In this document: piece after piece, positions 44,586-54,864 of the stretch
How the letters are laid out: every line of letters begins with the position of its first letter
Position numbering within the stretch: the stretch's first letter is position 1
Assembly (NCBI GenBank): GCA_030789695.1
Contig: CM061133.1
Location: 99,219,128-99,283,127 of the forward strand
DNA length: 64,000 bases
From: Scilla litardierei
Taxonomy: Eukaryota > Streptophyta > Magnoliopsida > Asparagales > Asparagaceae
Direction of reading: 5' to 3'
Program-made: the position numbers and the translations under genes
The notes under the pieces: generated by a model
Databases searched by the model: none
Seen by the model: the letters and a program-made list of their open reading frames with translations, nothing else
What the model was told of the DNA's origin: nothing

Positions 44586-44698
44586 CTAACAAACAGTCTA
44601 ATCAATCAAATCCTACTCTAGCAACATTCCTACACAAGCATCCAACATAATTTCAACAATCAACTAATTAGGGAAGGAACAACTAGATCGAAAGTTAC
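44586..44698 (-). other. Intron-like segment between gag and protease (113 nt)
   Basis: On minus: GCAG, then GTAACTTTCGATC ... TGTTTGTTAG, then GTGTGG. It has GT-AG ends and several stops, and leaving it out joins the gag frame to the protease frame in phase. Confidence 0.65.
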
Positions 44699-45827
44699 CT
44701 GCAATGACCTCATCCATGGCCAAAACCTCCTCCTCGGTCATCAGAAATGCCTGCCTCCTTGGCAGAACCGCCTGTCGAAAGGCATGCCCCTGCGGAACAA
44801 GGGGTACCCCACGACCAGTGGGCACCGGGGCTCTCTGCTGCAATGGCGGGGCAGCAATAGGTGCCTTCCAAGGCTGCTTCAACCTCGGGCACTCCCTGAG
44901 AGCATGGGCGGGATCTCCACAGGCAATACATTGCCCCAAGAACTTCCTACACGATTCCTTGATATGGCCCTCCTTGCCACAGAAATGGCAAGTCCTCCGA
45001 ACGGGCCCTCCTGGCCTCTTAAACTGAGCAGGCTGGTTCGGCCTGAATCCAGGTCTAACCGCAGCTCTCGCCTGTTCCACAGGCCTCTTCCCAGCACCAA
45101 CAATAGACCCCCTCCTCTGGTTCACGAGCAGCTCCTGCCTCTTGGCTGCTACTAGAACCTTCTGATAAGATTCCCGGTCAGAAGAGGTCACAAAACTCTG
45201 GAGCTCCGAAGCAAGTCCCTGCAGGAACCTCTGAGCTCTCTCCTCAGCGTCCTGCACCATCTTTGGTGCAAACCGACTCAGCCTCATGAACTCTTGGTGA
45301 TATCGGTCCACCGACGAGCTTCCTTGCTTCAAATCGATAAAACGCTGCAGCATCTCTTCCCTGGCAGCTTTCGGGAAGAACTCACCCTCAAATCTGGCCT
45401 TGAAGGTAGCCCAGACGATCGGCTCCTCCAACATCTTCTCTTCAGCATCCCACCAATTCCTGGCGTTATCCCTCAGCTGGCGCTTCGCCAAGTCAACCCA
45501 ACTAACTTCGTTGACCTTGGACATCTTCAGATTTTCCTCGATATTCCTCATCCATTCATCAGCAGCTAGTGGACCTTCAGTTCCATCAAAATATGCAGGA
45601 CCCAGCTCTCTGAACTGCTTCGCCCCGGGCTCAGGGCGAGGGGCTTCCACCACCGGAGCAGCTCGAGTCACCGGAGCATTCTGTACCTGCAGAAGCACAC
45701 CCTGCTAAACCTGCATCATCTGCAACATCATCCGCATCATCTCTCCGTTAGTGGGCTCCCGCTCAGGCTCCTCGTCATGAGGGGGCGCACCACTTCCACC
45801 ACCACGGGTGATTCGCCTTCCTGCCAT
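44699..45827 (-). pseudogene. Chromovirus gag
   Basis: ATG at 45827-45825. An in-frame TAG near 45705 splits it; downstream the frame is open for about 330 codons. Retrotrans_gag lies at about 45600-45200 (FDGTEGPLAADEWMRNIEENL, WVDLAKRQLRDNARNWWDAEE, FPKAAREEMLQRFIDLKQGS). There is a knuckle CHFCGKEGHIKESC and a second CIACGDPAHALREC (about 45005-44890). The end (MTEEEVLAMDEV) meets the 44698 splice-like site. Gag forms the particle. Confidence 0.88.
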
Positions 45828-45941
45828 CTAATGACACAGAAAACGAAACAATTAGAATCATAGCTTAGGGCTCAGATGTCGAACTTATTTGTTGGACAAT
45901 CTTGTATTATTATCGTTATCCTGATAATTACAGTTACAGAA

Positions 45942-45960
45942 GGACCTGCATGGGCCACCA
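45942..45960 (-). promoter_or_regulatory. Putative primer binding site of the chromovirus
   Basis: On minus TGGTGGCCCATGCAGGTCC lies 8 bases after the LTR end. The LARD-like element has TGGTGGCCCATGCAGATCA at 57141-57159, 3 bases from its LTR. Conservation between the two supports a primer role; I cannot name the tRNA. Confidence 0.55.
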
Positions 45961-45968
45961 CTAAAACC

Positions 45969-48516
45969 TGTCACGACCCGCTTCCCTTAAATGGAGGCGA
46001 GAGGTGAGAAGATCCGCTCAAACGTGGAGATGTGAAGCTGCACGCCTGATAAGCATAAATTTAGTATAAGCAGGTCCCTGTAATTGCAAACGAAACAACA
46101 ATAACAATAATAATAATAATATGAGACGGATATGAAATACCCATCCCACAGTTTGTCCACAAAATATTCAACATCACAGAAAAGCCACCATGCTAAAAGA
46201 AAGAGTCTAAAGGCCCAGAACAAGGCCAAACAAAGACGAATATAACAGAGTATCAAACTAGGTGCCACGCACCGACAACCCAAAAGATCTAACAAAACTA
46301 GACGTAGACACTAAGAATGATCTCCAGTGTCCACGAAGTCCTCGTCCAACACGGGCGCAAGATCGGCGTCCGCAAACACCTCACCCTCAGCAAGTAACTC
46401 GGGCTCAAGGTCTAACATGCGTCACCCAAAAGAGAAAGGGGCACATGTCAGCAAGTCTAAAAGACTTGAGGAAGGAAACTGAAAGTAACTAACAACCTAG
46501 CATTTACAATATTAAGCAATGACATGACAGTTAAGTATGATGCGATAGTTTAAAGGAAGAGACAAGCACGCGCGATGTAGCCAAAACTACCAAATCACTA
46601 ATCACTTATCATTTATCACTTATCACTTATCACTTACCACTTATCACTTATCACTTATCACTGTTAATCACTTAGTGCATAGAGAGTCCACCTGCTGGCC
46701 AGCTCGTGGCTCAGTCCGCTTATCTCGTATCACTATTAATCACTTATCACTGTTTATCACTTAGTGCATAGAGAGTCCACCTGCTGGCCAGCTCGTGGCT
46801 CAGTCCGCTTATCTCGTATCACTATTAATCACTTGAACACTAGAGATTTCGCCTGCTGGCCGGAGTGGCGGATCAGGCCAACTCGGGGCTCAGTTGGCCG
46901 CTTATCTCTTACCCCACCCATATGTGTCGAGCGTTGGGGTTTCCAACTACAGGGCTCGCTTCTGGAACACGAGCCAGGAAAATAATAGCGTTGTAGCGTG
47001 TGCTACGCAATCACGATGACAAATCAATATGCAATGCCAGGAACAGATAATTGCGTACCGTTAATTGAATTTAAACGTGACAGGCAAAATGCAATGACAT
47101 GATCATATTCGCGTACCGTTAATTTAAAGTAAATGTGACATACAAGCATGATGAAGGTGACGGACCAAGCTTCGTTGTCAAGCTTGGTCAATGGCGTCTA
47201 AACGGCTATCCTTTCACCGTCTAGTCTCCTTTACGCTAAAGCAAGGGAAATGGCCTAAGACATGGCCCAATTCAAGAGTTGCAAGTTTCACTTACCTGAT
47301 ACCGGGGTTGACGAGCAATGAAGATCGTCACAAGCTAATTACGGAATAGATCGCTGTTATGGCAAAACAATCATTAGAACAATGATTCTAAATCGATTTC
47401 TTATTAGAATCCTAACTTTCTAATAATCCATTTTATTAGGGTTTCACACATGTCAATGGGGGTTATGCTAAAACTAAGGGAATCGAGTATTACCGTGAAG
47501 AGGCGGAGGAGCGATGCCGAGCAACCACGGCAACGGAAGAACGATCCGGCTCAGATCTGGAAATGAGGGAAAAATCTGGAGAAATGGGTTTGGGGGTGGA
47601 TTTTGGGGTTTTGATGAAGGTTTGGGGAAGATGAGAGATGGGTTGTGACAAGGGAGGGTTTGGATGATGGAGGATGAGCTTGGGATGAAGGATTAATGGC
47701 TTGAGGAAGATGGGGGCTCAATGGGGGAGAAATTAGGGTTTTAGGTCGTGAGGGAGAAGAGGAAAACGTTTGGAGGGGTATTTATAGAGTTTGGTGGCGG
47801 CTAGGGCAAAACTAGGGTTTACAGCACTGGTTAGTCGGTCAAAGAACAACCACTGACCGACTAGTTTGGGAACTAGTCGGTCGGTCGACCAACGTAGACC
47901 GACTAGGTGTAAACAGTAGCTTCAGTCGAAAACCTGAACTAAGTGTTAGTCGGTCAATGAACAACTACTGACCGACTAGTTTGGAATCTAGTCGGTCGAC
48001 GAACGTTCATGGACCGACTAAGAGTGAACAGTATTGATACCAAAAATTAGTTGAAGAGTTAGTCGGTTAAAGAAGCATTGCTGACCGACTAGTTTGCAAC
48101 CTAGTCGGTCAACCAACCTTCTTACACCGACTAACGATAAACAGTAACTCCTGAATAATTTAGAAAGCCAACTAGTCGGTTCAAGAAGGATTGCCGACCG
48201 ACTGGATCGTCATCTAGTCGGTCGGTGCCCCTTCTTAGACCGGCTAACGTGCACCAAAAGTTCCGATACGGAGCGCGGAGCTCCGGGATCGATTCCTAAG
48301 ACTCCTAGGCTTGATCTAATAGTAAGATACGACCGTTATGAAGCCCGTCACGAATGACTTACTCCAAAATCGACGATCCTAAGGAAGAAACGGGAAAACA
48401 CGACGAAACGATCGAAAATGAAAGTTACTGAGACGAAAACCACACATGATGAGAAAATCCACCAAAACATATATTATAATATAATAAATCCAAATACATG
48501 AAAACCAGTCGTTACA
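45969..48516 (-). repeat. 5' LTR of the chromovirus
   Basis: 2548 bp, matching 38604-41146 with few differences (for example ATCTAGTCGG complete here at 48210, ATCAGTCGG in the other). It holds the CACTTAT tract at 46596-46663 and the dyad block at 47829-48245. GATTA follows at 48517. Confidence 0.93.
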
Positions 48517-48521
48517 GATTA

Positions 48522-48748
48522 ACTCTAGGGTAGAGTTTCATAGCTATACTTCATTGTTTGAGCAGCTTGCGTAATTCCAAATGGAGTTTTAGCCTTGTAT
48601 TTCAACGTACTTGAGTACGTACATATGTAATCTGACCAAACATGACTGTCACACTGCATAAGGACCTGAGATATACTTAACACGCATATTAGAACAGTTC
48701 ATTAGGGTTTGTTATCATCAAACATAGTCTAGGAGGCTATTTCCAACA
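48522..48748 (-). repeat. 5' LTR of the Sirevirus, outer part
   Basis: Continues the LTR cut at 38603, matching 31030-31250 of the other copy, and ends TTCCAACA at 48748. TACAC follows at 48749-48753, the second copy of the target duplication. Confidence 0.92.
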
Positions 48749-48753
48749 TACAC

Positions 48754-49669
48754 CACACTTATATACACTATATGCTTCCATATCATCCATACACATCCGC
48801 AACGGACACATGTCATAGATACATCATATTACTTATCCAGTAGCACATCCATATCACTATATGCATCATTACATACACATACGTATATGTTCTTCACATA
48901 AACATCTAGGCACACATATTCAAACATTAATATATACATCACACACCCCAAATAAATCTCTATACGTATTATTACACGCATTTAGATCACTACTCATATC
49001 TATATGCATAGGACATCACACCATATCCATATCACGATACGTAAGGTATTCATACATGGCATGCTTCCAGATACATCACAATACATTCAAGTATAAACGA
49101 TTTATATTCTATATTTATATATATTTACATATACGTCTACATCCATGCACGGACACCCAGCAATACACATTAATCTACACACCATTACTTGATAAACAGG
49201 GTCACTATCACGGTGTCACACCGTATGTACACTGAATCCCTATACACCCAATACTTAGTCACATGGGCTCACTCACATTCATAGGCACATAAATACCTAT
49301 ATACACACAATATTTAGTCACATCCATACATACATTCACATGCACGTATTAACACATGCATGATCAAGTCATATAGGGTTCACAATCATACTATAAATAA
49401 ACATACATATAACATTATATCCATAGCAGTGCACCTACTGCCTCACACAGATAGGCACATATACCACACACAATACACACAAGAGTGCACAAACATAACA
49501 CATCCCCCACCACATGCTATATATATATATATAACTACTCCTGCACATCCTACATACATACTGCCATGATAGTCAAATAATTATAAATATCCATATACAC
49601 CCCCACACACACGTATACATATGCAAACAATCACACATATCTCAATACCTACATACCAAACAGTTTTAT
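48754..49669. other. LARD-like internal DNA, ACATAC-rich and G-poor
   Basis: The plus strand is built of A, C and T with very few G; ACATA, CACATA and ATCCATA recur without a strict period. Small ORFs here are low-complexity (many Ile, Tyr, His, Thr) and not credible genes. The same composition returns at 54865-56960. Confidence 0.7.
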
Positions 49670-49757
49670 TCACTTATATTCATCATATATATATATATAT
49701 ACATGTATATATATATATATACATGTATATATATATATATATGATGAATATAAGTGA
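49670..49757. repeat. Perfect 88-nt palindrome
   Basis: TCACTTATATTCATCATATA... on the left is matched base by base by its reverse complement on the right, with 44-nt arms and no loop. The centre holds ACATGT blocks at 49701-49706 and 49721-49726 in (TA)n. It stands where the 5' side of the Helitron should be. Confidence 0.92.
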
Positions 49758-50394
49758 CAGAGTTTTTTGAATTCTAGGGCTGACTAGGACAAAGGGGTTG
49801 ATAGAAGGACGGCTAGGATTTGATCTTGAGAAATCAACGGTTTAGATGAAGCTTAACTTGGAAAACAACCCAGCCTTTTGATTTGTGGGTCCCATTTTAA
49901 TTGTTGCATGCGTGACCTGTACCAATTTGATTGTTGCGTGAATTCTCAAAATTGCTGCGTGCATGACCTGGGGAAGAGCAAGAGGCGTTTGCAGCCTGAG
50001 CGCTTCCCCAAACTCTGCCTCTTGATCTTCCCCACCATATGAAGAGTGATTGCATTGGAGAAGAGAGCATTCTTCTCACCAAAATAAGAAGAGAGTCCAG
50101 AGCAGCAGCAAGGGATCGCAGCCAGCCACCGCATCCTCTCATCTGATCTGAACAATCCACTCCACGTGACCTTCCTAACGATCCCTCGAAAAAAGACCTC
50201 AGATCTGAAGGGATCAGAGATGAGATCATAGATCTGAAGGAGTGAAATCGAGACAAGGGTGACTGCAATCGAGATCATAGATCATATATCTGAAGCGAGA
50301 TCAGAGATGAGATCGCAGAAATGCAATCAAAGCCGCAGAAATGAGATCATAGATCTGAAGGGATCTGATCGGTACCATCGAACTTCTCCTCGAA

Positions 50395-50710
50395 AAAGTC
50401 CTCGGCGACTGCAATCGAGCTGCGGGTTCTTCAGGATTTCACTTCCGATGACCAAGAAATCCTCAGGTTAGTCCCCATTGTTCCCTCGCTCGATTTTTTG
50501 AACTAATTTGTTATTTATGTTACCATTGTTCCGCAGGCGACAGTTTGAACACGCGAATATGGAGGCAATGGACGAGTCTGCGGAGTGGAGAATGAAGTAC
50601 GATGCAGAACTGGAGAATAGTAAGAAATTACGTAGAGGGAGTTACGTAGAGGGAGTTGCCAGCGGTTTCCCATGGAGTGAGCGGGGAGTCCCGGACATCG
50701 GCAATCCCTT
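50395..50710 (+). pseudogene. Exon-like captured fragment, unidentified
   Basis: Two open pieces are joined by an intron-like 50468-50537 (GTTAGTCC...TTCCGCAG). The second piece encodes the charged RRQFEHANMEAMDESAEWRM, then KYDAELENSKKL. This looks like real protein sequence but I do not recognise the family. A further piece with HHKLNQRYHECLDYLQ lies at about 50976-51030. A promoter or complete gene is not visible. Confidence 0.4.
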
Positions 50711-51057
50711 TTCAGGTCAATTTTCCAAATTTAGTACATATTTTCTAATTTTTGTTACTTCGGCTGCTCTTGATGAGCTCTTTGTGGTTCAGTTTGTTCA
50801 AAATTTTGCCAACGAGAATATTTGTTTAACAAATTAATGCTGCCGACCGGTTGGAAAATATTTGAAAATTATAAATTAACAAATCTAAGCAGATGACAAA
50901 ATCTTCTTCTCCTAAACGCCCTGTCAGGAGATTTCACTTAGCAAACCATGACTCGATGAATTGTTTTTATGCAGGATCATCACAAATTGAATCAGCGCTA
51001 CCATGAGTGTCTTGATTATCTTCAAGCTAATTTTGATTGTGTGTGTGAGCGCATCTG

Positions 51058-51132
51058 AAGCAGATTCACGAGATCAATGATTTCCTCCTCACAACAAGGC
51101 AGAAGGATGCTCGATCTGTGAAGATCAAGAGG
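51058..51132 (+). pseudogene. RPL38: Captured exon fragment of ribosomal protein L38
   Basis: The frame reads [19 protein letters not shown] followed by SVKIKR. That is the start of eukaryotic 60S protein L38 (which reads [20 protein letters not shown] there), with about 3 changes over 25 residues. The start codon region and the rest of the protein are missing or unrecognisable after 51132. L38 is a small protein of the large cytosolic ribosomal subunit. Being a lone exon piece inside a Helitron, it is a transduplicated fragment and not a working gene. Confidence 0.82.
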
Positions 51133-54060
51133 AGAAACAAATGCAGTGAATATAAACCTGGTATCAGCAATTCCTTTGTTTTTGTTTTAATATTGCTTCA
51201 CATCACTTCCTTCATCAATTATAGCAGTTATAAGTGATGTATCATGATTTATTGCGTTGCTCAACCACATCAGGTCTAAACTTAAGGGTGGGGGATAAAG
51301 CATGCTTTTATTTCAGATTATTGGATAGTTTAATTTGTTGTTGTAATACTTCTGGTTGAGGCACGACTCCTGCGTAGATTCTATGAACATCAAGTAGGAT
51401 GCAACAAAGACATTACTGAAGTCCGTTGAGAAAATTAAGTGGCAAGCAACAAAGCCACAAACTCATACACAACTAGATTCACATCCTTTTAAAAATTACT
51501 GAAAACCACTATGCATAAAACTGGAGGCAGCAATTGTACAAGCCAAATGAACACCACCCTCTGCTTACCTATTGGAGACTGGATTTGCACCATGAGGGAC
51601 TTCATGCTTGCGTGTGTTGAAAACCTTATCTTCTCCTACTGAGCCATTAAAACGAGCTCCTCTGGCATGAACTTGACTTGCATCTCCTCTGGCATGCACT
51701 TGGCTTATATCCATTCAAATAACCTGTAGCCATTATTACCCATTCAAATAATAACATGTAGCCATTATTACCCATTCAGATGAGCAAGAAAAGAAGATCT
51801 ATGATCTTACTGGTAATACAAACATCATTACCCATTCAGATGAGTTTAGAGAGATGACCAATATCCACAGAATACAACATAGAAGAAAAAAGAAGGCTTA
51901 AGGGCTAAGTTCAGAAATAGTAGCAGATGTTACTTTTGCTGAAGGGTAAAAAAGAAGAATCTACAAGGGTAAAGTAACAAAGTAACTGTATAAAGTCTGC
52001 TTTATTTGATGTTGTGTTTAGAGACATTTTCTCTCTTTTTTGTTCTGATCTCTTTGGACAGACAATGCATTAGCAGTAGATTTTACCCATCGGCGTCTGA
52101 CGTACCAAGAAAGTAAAGCAATGTGAATGACATGGCGCAGTGGTAATAACTTCTTTGCAATGGACAAGAGAAATTTACTTTCATTGCAATTTCGGTGTCA
52201 ATACTTGCAAAGTTCTAACTAACACCAATATATTGCTATGTTATTAATATTATTATTTCTGAAATAGTTTCTTTATTGTTGTGCGAGGGGGTTGCTTGGG
52301 CCATGTGGTTTATTTTGCTATTATAACATCACATATCAAACAGGGCCGTTATGAAGTCGAGCTGCAAAAGCCATTGGATTCATCAACAAGATGATTGAAT
52401 ATTCTTACACAAATGCGTCATTGCCGAAAGTGCTGCTCTCATGTGAATACTGGTATTACTTTCTTGCTCATATTGGTGTTAGTTAGAACTTTGCTTCTCA
52501 GCATTGACATTCTAATGAAAAAATAAATTGTACAGATGAGGTCGAAAATGTTGTAGATTTCTTGGCATCATCGTTGGCTTCAGGAGTAATATGTTCCATT
52601 ATTTATATGGAAAACTGGTTGAACACAATGGGATTAGCAATCGATCACAATGGGATTAGCAGTTGATAGCTTGGCACTTATCAAAACAACATGAGATGCT
52701 GATAGCTTTTCAGTAAATGGTCTTTTTTGGTTTGGAAAATTTTGGACAATTATGCATGCATGACCCATTGTTATTGGACTCACGGTGCCACTAATTGTTC
52801 CGAAGTGGTCATATGAATTAACAACGTAGCTGCTAAGGCTAGCTGGTTGACATGATACTTCGAATGGACCTCGAGAGCGTTGTTGAAACCATGGATCATG
52901 ATGCTTCATACATCGTGGAGGATCAACTGATGCAACTTACAGGTTTTTACCTGGCGGAAAAAGCATATTTGTACCCTAACCGGATGTTCAATATGTCTGT
53001 ATTGTCTGATATATATACGAATATGGTGTGTTCTGTTAATGAAGTGCTTCCCCTGTGGATCCGTTTATGCATTCTTGAGTTGCATGAATTATGTTGTGAA
53101 ATGTTAATCAGTATTTGTCGTAGCTGATCAATCATTTGGGTCCAAGCTTGGTGGTGTTGCTGGTAGTGGCTGTTGTTTTCATCGATCAATGTTTGTTTAA
53201 TGTTGAATCTTTTTCATAATAAAAATTTCGTGAGTTTTGGGTATTGGCTATCATTTTTTACACGCATTCTTCCATCTAATATTCTGATGTGTATGTGCCT
53301 ATGAACTCGACAAGCTTACCATTTTCTTTTTTTGCTTCTTAGTTATTTATTGCCACTTATTTGTCCTCCCATGTGTTCTTTGATGTATTGATCAGCAACA
53401 TTTACATTTTTGATCATTAGCAACATGTTTAGCATTTTTCTGAAGAACGAATGCCCATAAATTTTTGATGATCATGGAAGGAAAAATGAAGCTCAGAGGG
53501 GAGACGACGATGCTGACAATGCTATGACTGCGCATCGGCCACATGAACTCGAAGGCTACAACAATGAACATGGTGGCTATTACTTTTTATCTACTCGAAA
53601 GGCGGTTAATGTTGTTGACAATATATTTGTAGGAATTTATATTTGGATGCGAGACTTTCTCAATTTGAGATAATTATTAATTGTTAACATTTGCAATATC
53701 CAATAACGGGTGCCTTTTTATTAAGTGAGTATGTATATGTTGACTGTCCTTTTGGTATGAAGCTATTATAATATTATATCGAAATATTCAGATGATGATG
53801 ATTGCTTGGTGTTCAAAACTAATGAAACCTATATAGAAGGCTGACATCATGAAAAATGATTTGTGATTGGAGAGTGAGTGCACATGCTACTTACTTAAAG
53901 ATTTATGCTTCTATTTCTGCTACATCATCATCAGTGGAAGTCCGTGTAGAAACGAAACTATGTATGATGTTGCATTCTAGGTCTGCCAAGTACTAAAGTT
54001 TTTATAGCTAAATTTGGTGTCTTTCTGATGAATTTGATGGGATTTCACATGAAATGGGCA
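51133..54060. other. Helitron interior, no recognised gene
   Basis: A/T-rich DNA with short ORFs only. The longest (52852-53127, 91 codons, + strand) shows no domain I recognise. Short direct repeats of ATTACCCATTCAGATGAG occur near 51768 and 51830. Two related phrases, AAGTTCTAACTAACACCAATAT and its inverse ATATTGGTGTTAGTTAGAACTTTG, lie near 52210 and 52470 and form an inverted repeat. Confidence 0.4.
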
Positions 54061-54074
54061 TTCTTTCTTTTAAA

Positions 54075-54485
54075 TATTGAAAGGTGCCGAAGGCGTTGCT
54101 GTTCTTTTAAATTTTGAAAGACGCCGAATGCGTTGATGTGCTTTTAAATTTTGAAAGGCGCCGAAGGCGTTGTTGTTGTTTTTAATTTTGAAAGTCGCCA
54201 AAGGCGCCTGCGGGTGCCCGCGCGTGCTGAAGGCATTGTTATTCCTTTAAATTTTGAAAGGCGTTCATGCACGACGAAGCCCCCCCATTTTTTTCTTTTT
54301 TCATTTGGTCCACAAAAAAACCCCGAATGCGAACAATTGTTCCTTTAAATTTTGAAAGGCGCCGTGCACGTCGAAGACGTTGTTATTCTTTTAAATTTTG
54401 AAAGGCGCCCGCATCGAAGGCGGGCTGCTGTTCTTTTAAATTTTGAAAGGGGATGTAGTTCTTTTAAATTTTGAAAAGCGCACGT
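54075..54485. repeat. Tandem repeats TTCTTTTAAATTTTGAAAGGCGCCGAAGGCG
   Basis: About nine copies of a 45-60-bp unit with the constant core TTTTAAATTTTGAAAG followed by a variable GCGCCGAAGGCG part. Copies near 54180-54330 are interrupted. Next to the Helitron's 3' end. Confidence 0.8.
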
Positions 54486-54539
54486 GTCAACGCGCCATCG
54501 AAGGCGCCCGGTAAAATTTTTTAACCCTAATTTGTTGTT

Positions 54540-54730
54540 CCACGCCGAAATTATTGTTCTACGCCGAATTTATTGTTACGCGCTGATGGCGCCCACGCCG
54601 AATTTGTTGTCCTGTGTCAAAAACACATGTGCCGAATTTGTTGTTCCGCACCGAAGGCACCCACGCCGAATTTGTTGTTCTGCGTCAAAGGCCCCTGCGC
54701 CGAATTAGTTGTTCCACATCGAAGGCAACC
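54540..54730. repeat. Second tandem array, CGCCGAATTTGTTGTTC
   Basis: About six copies of a roughly 30-40-bp unit built on CACGCCGAATTTGTTGTTC. It shares the CGCCGAAGGC motif with the preceding array, so both may stem from one ancestor. Confidence 0.7.
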
Positions 54731-54838
54731 GTGTCGCTAAATATTTTTATGCTAATTTGTTGTTCTTCTAAATTTTGGCTGTAGAAATAATTTTTTGGGG
54801 AATAAAGATTTCGCGGGGGAAAGTCTTAAATGAACCAT

Positions 54839-54864
54839 GCCCGCGGGCACGGGTTTATGACTAG
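54839..54864 (+). terminator. Helitron 3' hairpin and CTAG terminus
   Basis: GCCCGCGGGC palindrome, then ACGGGTTTATGA, then CTAG and a T of the target. Hairpin size, spacing of 12 nt and CTRR end fit the replication-terminator end of plant Helitrons. Confidence 0.8.

Larger units (their letters stand above)
38604..48516 (-). mobile_element. Chromodomain gypsy element (Tekay/Del-like) inserted in the Sirevirus LTR
   Basis: LTRs 38604-41146 and 45969-48516 (minus TGTAACGACTGG...GGTCGTGACA), primer site 45942-45960, gag, pol with a C-terminal chromodomain-like end, and a polypurine tract (AAGTTGGGGAGGA on minus) before 41146. GATTA at 38599-38603 and 48517-48521 is the target duplication. The order protease-RT-RNase H-integrase-chromodomain marks a chromovirus. 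Pol has intron-like segments, frameshifts and stops. Confidence 0.93.
29692..48748 (-). mobile_element. Sirevirus-type Ty1/copia element, nested and itself interrupted
   Basis: On minus: 5' LTR (48748-48522 plus 38603-37271, split by a gypsy element), primer site TGGTATCAGAGC, gag with coiled coil and two zinc knuckles, pol in integrase-RT order, about 1.1 kb of non-coding DNA with several CTCCCCCT (minus AGGGGGAG) motifs, 3' LTR 31250-29692. Repeated polypurine motifs and a large coiled-coil gag are marks of Sireviruses. Flanked by TACAC. Several stops and frameshifts make it defective. Confidence 0.9.
49758..54864 (+). mobile_element. Helitron with captured gene pieces; 5' end unresolved
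   Basis: The 3' end is classic: a GC-rich hairpin (GCCCGCGGGC, 54839-54848), 12 nt, then CTAG (54861-54864) followed by T. The host on both sides is the ACATAC-rich LARD DNA. I find no Rep/helicase gene, so it is non-autonomous. The 5' TC end is not certain: a candidate A|TC lies near 49684 within the palindrome, or the element starts right of it. It carries an RPL38 exon (51058-51132), another exon-like piece at 50395-50700, and tandem repeats near its 3' end. Confidence 0.7.

Noticed and set aside
48861..49569. ORFs rich in His, Tyr, Ile and Thr (also 54830-55875)
   Set aside because: Low-complexity translation of G-poor ACATAC DNA with no start context or domain.
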